Below, one piece after another: positions 9,166 to 18,516 of a stretch of DNA of 64,000 nt (position 1 is its first letter; each line of letters opens with the position of its first letter). Both the position numbers and the translations under genes were made by a program. The notes below the pieces were generated by a model. It was not told where the DNA came from and did not search any database. It saw only the letters and a list, made by a program, of their open reading frames with translations. The DNA lies in assembly GCA_024693065.1 (NCBI GenBank), contig JAILLP010000037.1, positions 1 to 64,000 on the forward strand, written 5' to 3'. Source of the stretch: Paludibacteraceae bacterium (lineage in GTDB: Bacteria > Bacteroidota > Bacteroidia > Bacteroidales > Paludibacteraceae).

Positions 9166-10212
9166 ATGGCAAACAAAGGGAAAATATTAGTTACCGGCGG
9201 AACAGGGTACATCGGTTCCCACACCGCCGTCGAACTATTCAACGCAGGGTATGAGCCTGTCATCATCGACAACTTGTCCAACTCCAACATAGGGGTTCTG
9301 GACGGAATCAAAGCCATCACAGGCACCATGCCATCCTACGAGAACATAGACTGCAAAGATTATATTTCGCTGGGACACTTCATGGAGAGGCATTCCGACA
9401 TCAAGGCTATCATCCATTTCGCCGCCTCGAAGTCGGTGGGAGAATCCGTAGAGCAACCGCTCGTATACTACCGGAACAACATAGTCTCCTTGATCAACTT
9501 GCTCCAGCTCATGCCGAAATTCAACATCAACAACATCGTATTCTCCTCCTCCTGCACCGTCTACGGACAACCGGACGTGTTGCCGGTCACGGAGAAATCG
9601 CCCATCAAACCTGCCACCTCACCTTATGGCAGCACCAAACAGATGAGCGAGACGATACTTCGGGACGCCTCCGCTGCGGACAAGAACTTGAACGTAGTGC
9701 TTCTACGCTATTTCAACCCTATCGGGGCACATCCAAGCGCAGAGATTGGAGAATTGCCCAACGGTATCCCGAACAATCTCTTGCCATACATCACACAAAC
9801 GGCGGCGGGCATCCGCGAGACGCTGAAAGTGTTCGGCAACGACTATAACACGCCTGACGGCAGCTGCATACGCGACTACATCAACGTGGTGGACCTCGCC
9901 AAGGCTCACGTCTGCGCCATCGACCGCATATTGGGGAAGAAAAACAAGAAGAACATCGAAATCTTCAACCTCGGAACCGGCAACGGTGTGTCCGTCCTCG
10001 AAATCATCAACACCTTCGAGAAAGCGACTGGCGTAAAAGTGCCATACGAAATCGCCCCTCGCCGCGCAGGCGACATCGAAAAGGTATGGGCGGACGCCTC
10101 CCTGGCCAACAAGGAGTTAGGTTGGAAAGCTGAAGCCAATTTGGGAGAGACACTGCTCTCCGCATGGAAATGGCAACAGAAACTACAAGAGAGGGAATCC
10201 AAAGCTGAATAA
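9166..10212 (+). CDS. galE: UDP-glucose 4-epimerase
   Basis: A 348-residue short-chain dehydrogenase-type epimerase interconverting UDP-glucose and UDP-galactose. An N-terminal Rossmann motif (VTGGTGYIGSHTAVEL, residues 9-24) binds NAD+. The catalytic Ser/Thr-Tyr-Lys set is visible as SSSCTVYG followed by SPYGSTKQ, with the Tyr and Lys four residues apart. RYFNPIGAHPS is the conserved substrate-domain motif, and GTGNGVSVLE lies near the C-terminus. The length is typical. It is the second gene of a pair with the nucleotidyltransferase and is closed by a strong terminator. Confidence 0.95.
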   Translation: MANKGKILVTGGTGYIGSHTAVELFNAGYEPVIIDNLSNSNIGVLDGIKAITGTMPSYENIDCKDYISLGHFMERHSDIKAIIHFAASKSVGESVEQPLVYYRNNIVSLINLLQLMPKFNINNIVFSSSCTVYGQPDVLPVTEKSPIKPATSPYGSTKQMSETILRDASAADKNLNVVLLRYFNPIGAHPSAEIGELPNGIPNNLLPYITQTAAGIRETLKVFGNDYNTPDGSCIRDYINVVDLAKAHVCAIDRILGKKNKKNIEIFNLGTGNGVSVLEIINTFEKATGVKVPYEIAPRRAGDIEKVWADASLANKELGWKAEANLGETLLSAWKWQQKLQERESKAE

Positions 10213-10236
10213 AACCAGAAGGACAATCGCAAAAAT

Positions 10237-10272
10237 AAAATGAGGGGCTTCAAAAAGGTCCCTCATTTTTTT
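10237..10272 (+). terminator. Rho-independent terminator after galE
   Basis: Inverted repeat AAATGAGGG / CCCTCATTT with a T run, 25 bases past the galE stop. Confidence 0.88.
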
Positions 10273-10284
10273 CAGTCAACCACC

Positions 10285-10312
10285 GTAGAGACGCAATGCA
10301 TTGCGTCTCTAC
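10285..10312. repeat. Perfect 28-base palindrome
   Basis: Half-site GTAGAGACGCAATG is followed directly by its exact reverse complement CATTGCGTCTCTAC. It lies between the galE terminator and the convergent ABC exporter genes. It has no spacer loop and no T run, so it is not a standard terminator. It looks like a dispersed intergenic palindrome of the REP type. Confidence 0.75.
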
Positions 10313-10381
10313 AATACGAAATGCAAACCTGGAAAAATCCTACATGATAAATTTACAGGACCCCCTTAGTGAGAAAAGATT

Positions 10382-12214
10382 TCACGCCTCCACGAATTGG
10401 CTGTTATAAATCATCCAATAGATTCCACGTTTGCGCAAGAGTTCATCATGCTTTCCTTCCTCCGCCACCTTACCAGCATCCAACACAATGATCTTATCCG
10501 CATTCATAATCGTGCTTAAGCGATGGGCGATAATCAGGCAGGTACGTCCCTGTGCAATCTGTGAAATGGCACCTTGTATCAGCATCTCAGTTCGAGTGTC
10601 GATATTGCTGGTCGCCTCGTCCAACACCAGTATCGGAGCATCCTTGACCACCGCCCTAGCGATGGTCAACAGCTGGCGTTGCCCCTGACTGACGCCTGCG
10701 CCCTGTTCCTTCATCAGCGTATCATAGCCATCCGGCATCCGACACACCAACGAATCCGCATTCGCCAAAAGAAGCGCTTCACGCACCTCTGCAAGGGATG
10801 CGGAGGATTTTCCATAAGCCACATTATACTTCACCGTGTCCGAAAAGAGGTACGCTTCCTGAGGCACCCAGCCGATGGCGCGACGCAAATCCGCCAGGGG
10901 CATTTCACGGACATCCACACCATCCACAAGCACGCAGCCTTCACGGACATCATAAAAACGATTCAACAAGTTGACGAGGGTCGTCTTACCCGCCCCGGTA
11001 GAACCAACAACAGCGACCACCTCGCCTGGCGACACGGAGAAACTGACATTTTTCAGCACCAACTCATCACCATATCCGAAACTCACATTCCTGAATTCCA
11101 CCTCACCCCGCACATCCTCCAACGAGCGAGGTCGGTCTGTCTCCCCTATCTCCAATTCCTCATCCAAAAGCCTAAAAATACGCTCGGCCCCCGCCAAGGC
11201 GGCCTGCACCATATTGAGTTGCATCGCGATCGTATTGATGGGGCGCTGGAAATTCTTCGTATACAGCAAGAAAGACTGTATCACCCCCACCGTCACAGAA
11301 CCGCGGGAAGCCAAGAAAGCCCCCACAACCGTCACCAAAATATACGAACAGTTATCCAACACACGCATCAGCGGCATCAACAAACCGCTGTATATCTGCG
11401 CCTTCCTTCCCGACTCACAAACAGCCTTATTCAATGCCTCGAACTGGGAGATACGCTCATCTTCCCGCCCGAAGCTCTTGATCGTCTTTATACCGCCGAA
11501 CGACTCCTCCACCGCACCATTCATTTCTCCTAGAGATTCCTGATGCAAGGTGAAATACTTATGCGTGCGTTTCATCACGAACCGGCTCACCAAGATAGAA
11601 AAAGGAACCGTCAGACAAGTGACGAGAGCCAACTGCCAGCTCAATTTCACCATGATGATGACAGAGCCAACCAAAGTGAAAAAACTGACGATCAACTGCA
11701 CCACCGTATCCCCCAAAGCACTCTTCACCAGCTCCGCATCATTAGTGAAATGGCTCATCACGGACCCACACAAATGATCGTTGTAGAATCGGGAACCCAA
11801 AGAGAGCAGTTTCCTCGTCATCTCCTCCTTCAACGCCTTCAGCAGACGTTGTGCCAGGACGCTCATTCCATATTCGTGGACCCACGAGAAGAGAGCAGAT
11901 AACAAATGAAGGGCGATGAAAGCCACCAAATGGAGGAAAAGAGCATTCCAGGAAGCATCAGAACCATCACGACGAATCATGTCTATGCAATCGTCCACCG
12001 TGCGACCCAAAAGATATGGGCACAACAATGCGCAACAGACCGACAAAAGAGAGCAGAAGAGCAGAAGGGGAAGAAGCCACTTCTCCCCTCGCCAATAAGA
12101 GAGCAAACGGCGGAATGTCCCCGACACGCTTTTCACCTCCCCCGCCGTCACACCTAACGCGCGGAAACGATGTTGTCCTCCAGATGTCGTCATACGCCCA
12201 GTCATTACCGTCAC
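10382..12214 (-). CDS. ABC exporter, heterodimer subunit with the consensus catalytic site
   Basis: A 610-residue half-transporter with an N-terminal six-helix ABC_membrane domain (about residues 45-345) and a C-terminal ATPase (about 370-605). Walker A is GSTGAGKTT near residue 403. The signature loop is the non-canonical VSQGQRQL. Walker B is ILVLDEATSNID, with the catalytic Glu intact. The H-loop reads IIAHRLST. Its start overlaps the end of the upstream half-transporter by four bases. Together they resemble TM287/288- or LmrCD-type heterodimeric multidrug or lipid exporters, in which this subunit supplies the competent Walker site and the weak signature. The first 20 or so residues are poorly conserved in appearance, so the true start may be somewhat downstream. 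Confidence 0.9.
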   Translation of the reverse strand: MTVMTGRMTTSGGQHRFRALGVTAGEVKSVSGTFRRLLSYWRGEKWLLPLLLFCSLLSVCCALLCPYLLGRTVDDCIDMIRRDGSDASWNALFLHLVAFIALHLLSALFSWVHEYGMSVLAQRLLKALKEEMTRKLLSLGSRFYNDHLCGSVMSHFTNDAELVKSALGDTVVQLIVSFFTLVGSVIIMVKLSWQLALVTCLTVPFSILVSRFVMKRTHKYFTLHQESLGEMNGAVEESFGGIKTIKSFGREDERISQFEALNKAVCESGRKAQIYSGLLMPLMRVLDNCSYILVTVVGAFLASRGSVTVGVIQSFLLYTKNFQRPINTIAMQLNMVQAALAGAERIFRLLDEELEIGETDRPRSLEDVRGEVEFRNVSFGYGDELVLKNVSFSVSPGEVVAVVGSTGAGKTTLVNLLNRFYDVREGCVLVDGVDVREMPLADLRRAIGWVPQEAYLFSDTVKYNVAYGKSSASLAEVREALLLANADSLVCRMPDGYDTLMKEQGAGVSQGQRQLLTIARAVVKDAPILVLDEATSNIDTRTEMLIQGAISQIAQGRTCLIIAHRLSTIMNADKIIVLDAGKVAEEGKHDELLRKRGIYWMIYNSQFVEA

Positions 12215-13974
12215 ATATTCATTTGTTTATCACACATCTCCCTATACAACTCACAAGAAGGATAGAGGTCACCATGCGTGCCTTGCGCCAAGATGCGGCC
12301 CTTGTCCAGCACCAATATCCAGTCAGCGGAACGGACCGTACTCATCCGTTGGGTGACAATCACTTTCGTGGCACGGGTCTTCGCCAATTCCTTGCGAATC
12401 AGGGAATCGGTATGCACATCGACTGCGCTCAGGCAATCGTCGAAGATAAGTATATCATAGTTCCCAGCCAAGGCACGGGCAATGGAGAACCGTTGCCGCT
12501 GACCCCCGGAGAGGTTCATGCCCTTTTGGCTTACCTGGTAATCCAATCCCTCAGGTCGGGAGCGGACGAAATCCGCTATTTGGGCTTTCTCACAGGCAAG
12601 GAGTAAATCTTCATCCGAAGCGGAAAGATTACCCCACCGAAGATTATCCCGCAACGTGCCGGAAAAGAGCAAGGCATCCTGCATGACGATTCCCACCACA
12701 CGCCTCAACTCCACCTCATCGTATCCGTTCAGCGCACGTCCGTTCATCCATATCGTACCAGAAGAGGGCACATAGAAACGAGCCATAAGATGGGCGATGG
12801 TCGATTTGCCGGAGCCCGTGCCGCCCACAATGGCCAACGTGCCACCTTCCCGTATCGAGAAACATAAATCATTCAATACCTTCCCTCCCTTCCCTTTGCC
12901 GTCGCCATAGGAGAAGGAGACATGGTCGAAAAGGATAGCGTCGGTGACACCAGACACGTCACCTTCTCCCGAAGCCAAAGAATCGTCCGGCAGGGAGAGC
13001 ACCTCATCCACACGAGACATGGAGGCTTGCGCCTCGGTGATGGACATGATGATATGGGAAGCCATCAGCAGGGAGAGCAATATCTGCGCCATGTAATTCA
13101 CACTCGCCATGATATCCCCCACATTGACTTCGCCCAATTTCAGAAGCCGAGCCCCATAATAGACAATCACGGCGACGCCGATATTGAGCATCAGGGACAT
13201 GACGGGTCCCAACAACAACATCCACCTCGCCGCCCGCAAGGAACGCTCGACCAACTCGTCATTATTCGCCTTGAATCGGTCGAACTCTCCCGCCTCGTTC
13301 ACGTAAGACTTCACGACAGGCATGCCCGCAATGAACTCCCGAACAATCGTATTCTGCCTATCCGTAACACTTTGGATTGAAAGGATTTGGGGGTAGACAT
13401 GCTTCAGGACACATACAATGGAAAATATCAGGACAGGAAGAATAATCAGCAATACGGAAGAAAGTCCCAGATGAATCACAAGCATCATAGAGACCGCCCC
13501 GACGAAAAGAATAGGGAAACGGAACAGAAGGCGCATGGAGGCTTGCACGACACCCTGCACACGCTGCACGTCCGAAGTCATCCGAGTAATCAGAGATCCA
13601 GTACGCAAGTCGTCCACGTCACGGAAGGAGAGGCTCATCGTCTTCCTGAACAAGGCAGAACGCATATCCGCCCCCATCCGATAAGAAACCGTACCCGCCG
13701 CAAAAATGGAGAGCAATCCGCCCAACATGCCCAGCACCACTACCACCATCATCCGAATACCCATGGGCACGATAAGGGAAGTATTTCCGCCCAGCACGCC
13801 TTGGTTCACAATGGCAGACATAATATAGGGCTGCAGCAGTTCCGCCACAACCTCGGTAGCCACAAACAAAGGAGACAGGACAGCCCACCTCCAATGAGGC
13901 TTCAGAAAAGACCATATTTTCCGCAGTTCCCTCAAATCATCCCACTGAGACCGACGAACACACGCCACACGCAA
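12211..13974 (-). CDS. ABC exporter, heterodimer subunit with the degenerate site
   Basis: A 587-residue half-transporter with six N-terminal membrane helices (about residues 25-320) and a C-terminal ATPase. Walker A is GGTGSGKST near residue 381. The canonical signature LSGGQRQR lies near residue 490. Walker B is ILIFDDCLSAVD, with Asp where the catalytic Glu normally sits. This is the expected composition of the partner carrying the degenerate ATP site. The open frame begins with a TTG (13974) and no in-frame ATG is nearby, so the exact start is uncertain. A terminator of the preceding gene lies just upstream, so transcription must begin in the short gap. Confidence 0.9.
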   Translation of the reverse strand: MRVACVRRSQWDDLRELRKIWSFLKPHWRWAVLSPLFVATEVVAELLQPYIMSAIVNQGVLGGNTSLIVPMGIRMMVVVVLGMLGGLLSIFAAGTVSYRMGADMRSALFRKTMSLSFRDVDDLRTGSLITRMTSDVQRVQGVVQASMRLLFRFPILFVGAVSMMLVIHLGLSSVLLIILPVLIFSIVCVLKHVYPQILSIQSVTDRQNTIVREFIAGMPVVKSYVNEAGEFDRFKANNDELVERSLRAARWMLLLGPVMSLMLNIGVAVIVYYGARLLKLGEVNVGDIMASVNYMAQILLSLLMASHIIMSITEAQASMSRVDEVLSLPDDSLASGEGDVSGVTDAILFDHVSFSYGDGKGKGGKVLNDLCFSIREGGTLAIVGGTGSGKSTIAHLMARFYVPSSGTIWMNGRALNGYDEVELRRVVGIVMQDALLFSGTLRDNLRWGNLSASDEDLLLACEKAQIADFVRSRPEGLDYQVSQKGMNLSGGQRQRFSIARALAGNYDILIFDDCLSAVDVHTDSLIRKELAKTRATKVIVTQRMSTVRSADWILVLDKGRILAQGTHGDLYPSCELYREMCDKQMNM

Positions 13975-14013
13975 ACGGGTCGAGCCGTCGTCATCACACC
14001 TTGTCCAACAAAG

Positions 14014-14043
14014 AAAAAAAGAGCGTATCGGACAGACACGCTC
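14014..14043 (-). terminator. Rho-independent terminator after the DUF4377-like gene
   Basis: Minus-strand stem GAGCGT / ACGCTC with an 11-base loop followed by seven T residues, just after the small secreted protein gene. Confidence 0.8.
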
Positions 14044-14097
14044 CCTATCATTTCACACCGAACCTTTCTTGGGAAGAAAGATAAGATGTTTGCACAA

Positions 14098-14454
14098 TTA
14101 ATCCTTCTTCTTGTGAGCTTTCTGTTTCTCACGCAATTTCTGCAAGCGGAAATACTCCTCACTATTGTCACGAGCGACAGTCTTGATCACACGGATAGTG
14201 TCCGCCTGAGGATCATATTTCTCAACGAACATCGTATATTGGTAACCCTCCACATAGTAGAAGTTAGAGAACTCGCCACAGTAAGGAGTCCACTCCGTCA
14301 TGTCACGTCTCGCATGTCCCTTACGGATTTGATAACAACGTTTCGAGCCGTCCACCAGGATTTTATCTCCAGCAACCTTCATAAACTCGCCGTCCTCTGG
14401 GAATGCCGACAATGACAAAGCACCAAGTATAACTGACAATAATACCTTCTTCAT
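14098..14454 (-). CDS. Small secreted DUF4377-like protein
   Basis: The first good start, ATG 14452-14454, gives 118 residues with an N-terminal signal peptide (MKKVLLSVILGALSLSAF). The mature part carries the DUF4377 pattern: a Cys-containing strand (KRCYQIRKG), a Trp (TEWTPYCGEF), then FYYVEGYQYTMFVEKY. The C-terminal end is Lys-rich. DUF4377 is a small beta domain found alone or next to HslJ/META domains in envelope proteins; no activity is known. It has its own promoter and terminator, so it is monocistronic. An earlier in-frame start exists, but it overlaps the promoter and is unlikely. Confidence 0.75.
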   Translation of the reverse strand: MKKVLLSVILGALSLSAFPEDGEFMKVAGDKILVDGSKRCYQIRKGHARRDMTEWTPYCGEFSNFYYVEGYQYTMFVEKYDPQADTIRVIKTVARDNSEEYFRLQKLREKQKAHKKKD

Positions 14455-14480
14455 GATATCGAAATTAATTATTATAGCGA

Positions 14481-14510
14481 CAAAAATAACATTTTTTTTA
14501 CTTTTACAAA
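14481..14510 (-). promoter_or_regulatory. Promoter of the DUF4377-like gene
   Basis: Minus-strand TTTG (14507-14510), 18 bases, then TATTTTTG (14481-14488). It places the start site near 14474 and supports the ATG at 14454 as the real start. Confidence 0.65.
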
Positions 14511-14557
14511 AAATTACTTGGAAATTTCCTTGATTCAACATGCGGAAAAAATCTTTT

Positions 14558-14588
14558 TTTGTTATCCACCGTTTTTTATGTAAATTTG
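14558..14588 (+). promoter_or_regulatory. Promoter of the argH-rsfS-ftsH operon
   Basis: TTTG (14558-14561), exactly 19 bases, then TAAATTTG (14581-14588). The start site would be about 14595, some 29 bases before the argH ATG. Confidence 0.78.
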
Positions 14589-14623
14589 CGAATTGTTATC
14601 AACTTAACGGAAACGAGTGACTA

Positions 14624-15964
14624 ATGGCACAAAAATTGTGGGATAAAGGCAAAGCGACTAACGCGGAGATAGAGAAGTTCACGGTAGGTCGCGACCGAGA
14701 GATGGATATTTTTTTGGCGAAGCACGATGTGATCGGCTCGATGGCGCATATCACGATGTTGGAATCCATCGGATTGTTAGGGAAAGAAGAACTCCCTGTC
14801 TTGTTAAAGGAATTAAAAGCCATATACAAACAAGCGGAAGCTGGACAATTCGAAATCGAGGAAGGCGTTGAGGACGTACACTCGCAAGTGGAGTTGATGC
14901 TCACCCGCAAATTAGGCGACATGGGGAAGAAGATCCATAGCGGACGCTCCCGAAACGACCAAGTACTCCTAGACATGAAGTTGTTCACCAGGGAACAAAT
15001 CAAGAGCGTGGCCACCTCCGTGCGGTCTCTGTTTTCTATCCTGATTGAGCAAAGCAACAAATATAAGAACGTGCTGATGCCGGGCTACACGCATCTACAG
15101 ATTGCCATGCCATCCTCCTTCGGACTTTGGTTCGGCGCATATGCGGAGAGTTTGGCGGACGATATGGAGTTGTTGCTCGCCGCATGGAAGATGACCAACC
15201 GCAACCCGCTGGGATCCGCCGCCGGATATGGTTCCTCCTTCCCGCTGAACCGTCAGATGACCACCGACTTGCTGGGCTTCGACTCCATGGATTACAACGT
15301 GGTCTACGCACAGATGGGAAGAGGGAAAATCGAGAAGACAGTGGCATTCGCCTTGGCCGGCATTGCCGCCACACTCTCCAAACTGGCGTTCGACTCCTGC
15401 ATGTTCACCAGCCAGAACTTCGGATTCCTGAAGTTGCCTGACGAGTGCACCACAGGCTCAAGCATCATGCCGCACAAAAAGAACCCTGACGTTTTTGAAC
15501 TCACGAGGGCAAAATGCAACAAGATACAGTCCTTACCGCAGCAGATCATGATGATCATGAACAACCTGCCTTGCGGCTACTTCAGGGACCTGCAGATCAT
15601 CAAGGAGATATTCATCCCCGTGTTCGAGGAACTGCAAGATTGTATCCTGATGACATCCCACATCATCAGTCAGGTGGAAGTGAAGGAGGACATCCTCTCC
15701 GACAGCAAATATGACTTCATTTTCAGCGTGGAGGAGGTGAACCGCCTTGTGCTTTCCGGCATGCCGTTCCGCGACGCCTACAAGAAGGTGGGGTTAGACA
15801 TCGAGGCGGGCAAGTTCGTCCCGGACAAAGATATCCGTCACACGCACGAAGGTAGCATCGGCAACCTATGCAACGACCGCATCACGACGCTGATGGACCA
15901 AACAATGAGCGAATTCTCATTCGATAAAGTAGACAAAGCGATTGAAAAATTACTGAACATATAA
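14624..15964 (+). CDS. argH: Argininosuccinate lyase
   Basis: A 446-residue fumarase/aspartase-superfamily enzyme, the last step of arginine synthesis (argininosuccinate to arginine plus fumarate). The signature loop GSSIMPHKKNPD lies near residue 280 and holds the catalytic Ser and the Lys pair. HSGRSRNDQ near residue 106 and YTHLQIAMP near 150, with its catalytic His, are the other conserved blocks. Length and order of motifs are typical. It is the first gene of an operon with rsfS and ftsH, only a few bases apart. No other arginine gene is nearby. Confidence 0.95.
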   Translation: MAQKLWDKGKATNAEIEKFTVGRDREMDIFLAKHDVIGSMAHITMLESIGLLGKEELPVLLKELKAIYKQAEAGQFEIEEGVEDVHSQVELMLTRKLGDMGKKIHSGRSRNDQVLLDMKLFTREQIKSVATSVRSLFSILIEQSNKYKNVLMPGYTHLQIAMPSSFGLWFGAYAESLADDMELLLAAWKMTNRNPLGSAAGYGSSFPLNRQMTTDLLGFDSMDYNVVYAQMGRGKIEKTVAFALAGIAATLSKLAFDSCMFTSQNFGFLKLPDECTTGSSIMPHKKNPDVFELTRAKCNKIQSLPQQIMMIMNNLPCGYFRDLQIIKEIFIPVFEELQDCILMTSHIISQVEVKEDILSDSKYDFIFSVEEVNRLVLSGMPFRDAYKKVGLDIEAGKFVPDKDIRHTHEGSIGNLCNDRITTLMDQTMSEFSFDKVDKAIEKLLNI

Positions 15965-15967
15965 CCA

Positions 15968-16342
15968 ATGGCGAAAAAGATTTTAGACGAGACAGAGTTA
16001 TTAGTCGATAAGATTGTAGAGGGTATTCAAGAGAAGAAGGGCACCCAAATCACGGTGGTGAACATGTCCAAACTGGAGAACTACGTGTTCCGGTACTTTG
16101 TGATTTGCCAGGGCAATTCCAACACCCATGTATGCTCCATCGCGGATGAGGTGAAGGATTACGTGCGCGAACAGATTAAGGTGAAGCCTTTCGCTATCGA
16201 CGGTTACAACAATGCGCAGTGGATCGCCATTGACTATGGGGAGATCATCCTCCATGTGTTCCTCCCTGAAATAAGGGAGTTCTATAGTCTTGAGACATTG
16301 TGGGAGGATGCCGAGATAAAACAGATACCGGATTTGCTTTAA
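15968..16342 (+). CDS. rsfS: Ribosomal silencing factor RsfS
   Basis: A 124-residue RsfS/Iojap protein that binds ribosomal protein uL14 and blocks subunit joining under poor nutrition. The conserved strand and helix pattern is visible: ITVVNMSKLENYVFRYFVICQGNS, then VKPFAIDGYNNAQWIAIDYGEIILHVFLPEIREFYSLETLW. The last block (GEIILHVF...REFYSLE.LW) is the family hallmark. It lies three bases after argH and 15 bases before ftsH, an order (rsfS then ftsH) common in Bacteroidales. Confidence 0.95.
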   Translation: MAKKILDETELLVDKIVEGIQEKKGTQITVVNMSKLENYVFRYFVICQGNSNTHVCSIADEVKDYVREQIKVKPFAIDGYNNAQWIAIDYGEIILHVFLPEIREFYSLETLWEDAEIKQIPDLL

Positions 16343-16357
16343 AATTTTGAAACGAAA

Positions 16358-18493
16358 ATGGCTGATAACAACAATAAACCGAAATTCAGGAAAGAGTTTA
16401 AGTTTAACCTCTACTGGGTATACTTACTAGTGGGTCTGTTCCTTGTCTCTTTGTTGTTCATGGACGACAAGCCGGCGGGCCAGGAGTTCACGTACGACCA
16501 AATCGAGGATATGGTCAAGAATGACGCCGTCGAAAAGGTTGTCGTGACAACGAACAAAGACCAAGCTAGCATTTACATCAAGCCTGCCAAGATAGAGGAG
16601 GTCTTCGGAAAAGAACGAGCCAAAGATGTGGTCAAGCCTGTCGTGGAGATCCAGATACCTTCCGCCGACCGATTCGCCAAGGATCTCAGCAAGTGGCAAA
16701 AGAAGGACAAGTCGGTGAAGGGTAAGCAAGTCAAGGGGAAAGAGGCTGACGGACAAAGCGCCGAAGAGGGGAATCACTTAACCATCAAGTACGAGGAGGA
16801 CCCGGAATATGGGCATATATTCTATGGGATAGCCCCGATTCTCATTTTCGTTCTCATATGGATTTTCATGTTCCGCAGAATGGGAAGTGGAGGTGTCGGA
16901 GGTGGCATCTTCAACGTCGGACAATCCCAGGCAAAACTCTTCGACAAGAACACCAATAAGGATAAGATAACCTTCAAGGATGTGGCCGGACTTTCCGAAG
17001 CGAAGGAGGAGATACAAGAGATCGTGCACTTCCTGAAGAACCCTGCCAAATATACGGAGTTGGGAGGTAAAATTCCTAAGGGCGCATTGCTCGTAGGCCC
17101 TCCGGGAACAGGTAAGACCTTGCTGGCCAAGGCAGTGGCAGGAGAGGCGGACGTGCCGTTCTTCTCCTTGTCGGGCTCCGACTTCGTGGAGATGTTCGTG
17201 GGCGTGGGCGCCTCCCGCGTGCGTGACCTATTCCGCCAAGCGAAGGAAAAATCCCCTTGCATCGTCTTCATCGACGAGATCGACGCCATAGGGCGCGCCA
17301 GGGGTAAAACCATCCACTCGGGCGGCAACGACGAGCGGGAGAACACCTTGAACCAATTGTTGACGGAGATGGACGGATTCGGCTCCAATAGCGGCGTCAT
17401 CATACTCGCAGCCACCAACCGCGCCGACATCCTCGACAAAGCATTGCTCAGACCGGGACGATTCGACCGTCAAATCATGGTGGACCTGCCTGATGTGGTG
17501 GGCCGTCGCGAAATATTCAACGTGCACTTGCGCAACGTTAAGATAGACGAGAGCGTGGACATCGAGTTCCTCGCCAAACAAACCCCTGGGTTCTCGGGTG
17601 CGGACATCGCCAATGTCTGCAACGAGGCGGCCCTTATCGCCGCGCGCAAAGGGAAGAACAACGTACAGAAGCAAGACTTCCTCGACGCTGTCGACCGTAT
17701 CGTCGGCGGTCTGGAGAAGAAGAACACCATCATGACCAAGTCGGAGAAGGCCCTGACCGCCTACCATGAGGCGGGCCACGCCACCGTAAGCTGGATGCTG
17801 CAGTACGCCAACCCGCTCATCAAGGTGACCATCGTGCCACGTGGCCGAGCACTAGGCGCAGCCTGGTATTTGCCGGAAGAGCGCCAACACATCACGACCG
17901 CCCACTTATTGGACGACATCTGCTCCACCCTTGCGGGCAGGGCGGCTGAAGAAATTATCTTCGGTGAAATCTCCACAGGCGCCCTCAACGATTTGGAGAA
18001 CACCACCAAGAAGACCTACGCCCTCATCGCCTACTACGGCATGAGCGACAAACTGCGCAACATATCCTACTACGACTCCACAGGTGCCTCGGAATACTCA
18101 TTCTCCAAGCCATACAGCGAGGAGACCGCCAAGCTCATCGACAAGGAGGTGCAACTGCTCATCGATGAACAATACGCAAGGGCGAAGAACATACTCCTCG
18201 AGCACAAGGATGGTCTAGTTGAATTAGCCAACCTTTTGATAGAAAGGGAAGTAATATTCACGGAAGACGTGGAACGAATCTTCGGGAAACGTCCTTGGAT
18301 CTCACGCGCGGACGAGCTGAGCGCAGAGGCGAAGGACAAGGAAGAGAAAGAGAAGGAGAATCTCACTTCCGAGAATCCTGAAGTCAGCGCTTCGACGGAA
18401 CAAGCTTCGGAAACAACGGTTTCTCAGGAGGAAAAGGATTCCGAACTGACCACCGAGTCTTCGTTGGATCCTCCTCGCACGACGGAAAACTAA
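16358..18493 (+). CDS. ftsH: ATP-dependent zinc metalloprotease FtsH
   Basis: A 711-residue membrane protease that degrades misfolded and regulatory membrane and cytosolic proteins. It has two N-terminal membrane segments (about residues 14-32 and 149-170) flanking a periplasmic FtsH_ext domain. A Lys/Glu-rich insert is present in this domain (about residues 115-145). The AAA+ core has Walker A GPPGTGKT near residue 247, Walker [12 protein letters not shown] and the arginine-finger region [10 protein letters not shown]. The zinc protease motif HEAGH lies near residue 470. The acidic Ser/Glu/Thr-rich C-terminal tail of about 60 residues is typical of Bacteroidota FtsH. In many relatives cdsA follows; here an outer membrane receptor does. 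Confidence 0.97.
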   Translation: MADNNNKPKFRKEFKFNLYWVYLLVGLFLVSLLFMDDKPAGQEFTYDQIEDMVKNDAVEKVVVTTNKDQASIYIKPAKIEEVFGKERAKDVVKPVVEIQIPSADRFAKDLSKWQKKDKSVKGKQVKGKEADGQSAEEGNHLTIKYEEDPEYGHIFYGIAPILIFVLIWIFMFRRMGSGGVGGGIFNVGQSQAKLFDKNTNKDKITFKDVAGLSEAKEEIQEIVHFLKNPAKYTELGGKIPKGALLVGPPGTGKTLLAKAVAGEADVPFFSLSGSDFVEMFVGVGASRVRDLFRQAKEKSPCIVFIDEIDAIGRARGKTIHSGGNDERENTLNQLLTEMDGFGSNSGVIILAATNRADILDKALLRPGRFDRQIMVDLPDVVGRREIFNVHLRNVKIDESVDIEFLAKQTPGFSGADIANVCNEAALIAARKGKNNVQKQDFLDAVDRIVGGLEKKNTIMTKSEKALTAYHEAGHATVSWMLQYANPLIKVTIVPRGRALGAAWYLPEERQHITTAHLLDDICSTLAGRAAEEIIFGEISTGALNDLENTTKKTYALIAYYGMSDKLRNISYYDSTGASEYSFSKPYSEETAKLIDKEVQLLIDEQYARAKNILLEHKDGLVELANLLIEREVIFTEDVERIFGKRPWISRADELSAEAKDKEEKEKENLTSENPEVSASTEQASETTVSQEEKDSELTTESSLDPPRTTEN

Positions 18494-18516
18494 ACGCAAC
18501 CCTAAAAAAATAGAAT

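Noticed and set aside
10285..10312. The 28-base palindrome as a terminator for the genes around it
   Set aside because: It has no loop and no T run, and galE already has a proper terminator at 10237-10272.
10574..11902. Long plus-strand frames inside the ABC exporter genes
   Set aside because: His/Arg/Gln-rich shadows of genes with complete Walker and signature motifs on the other strand.
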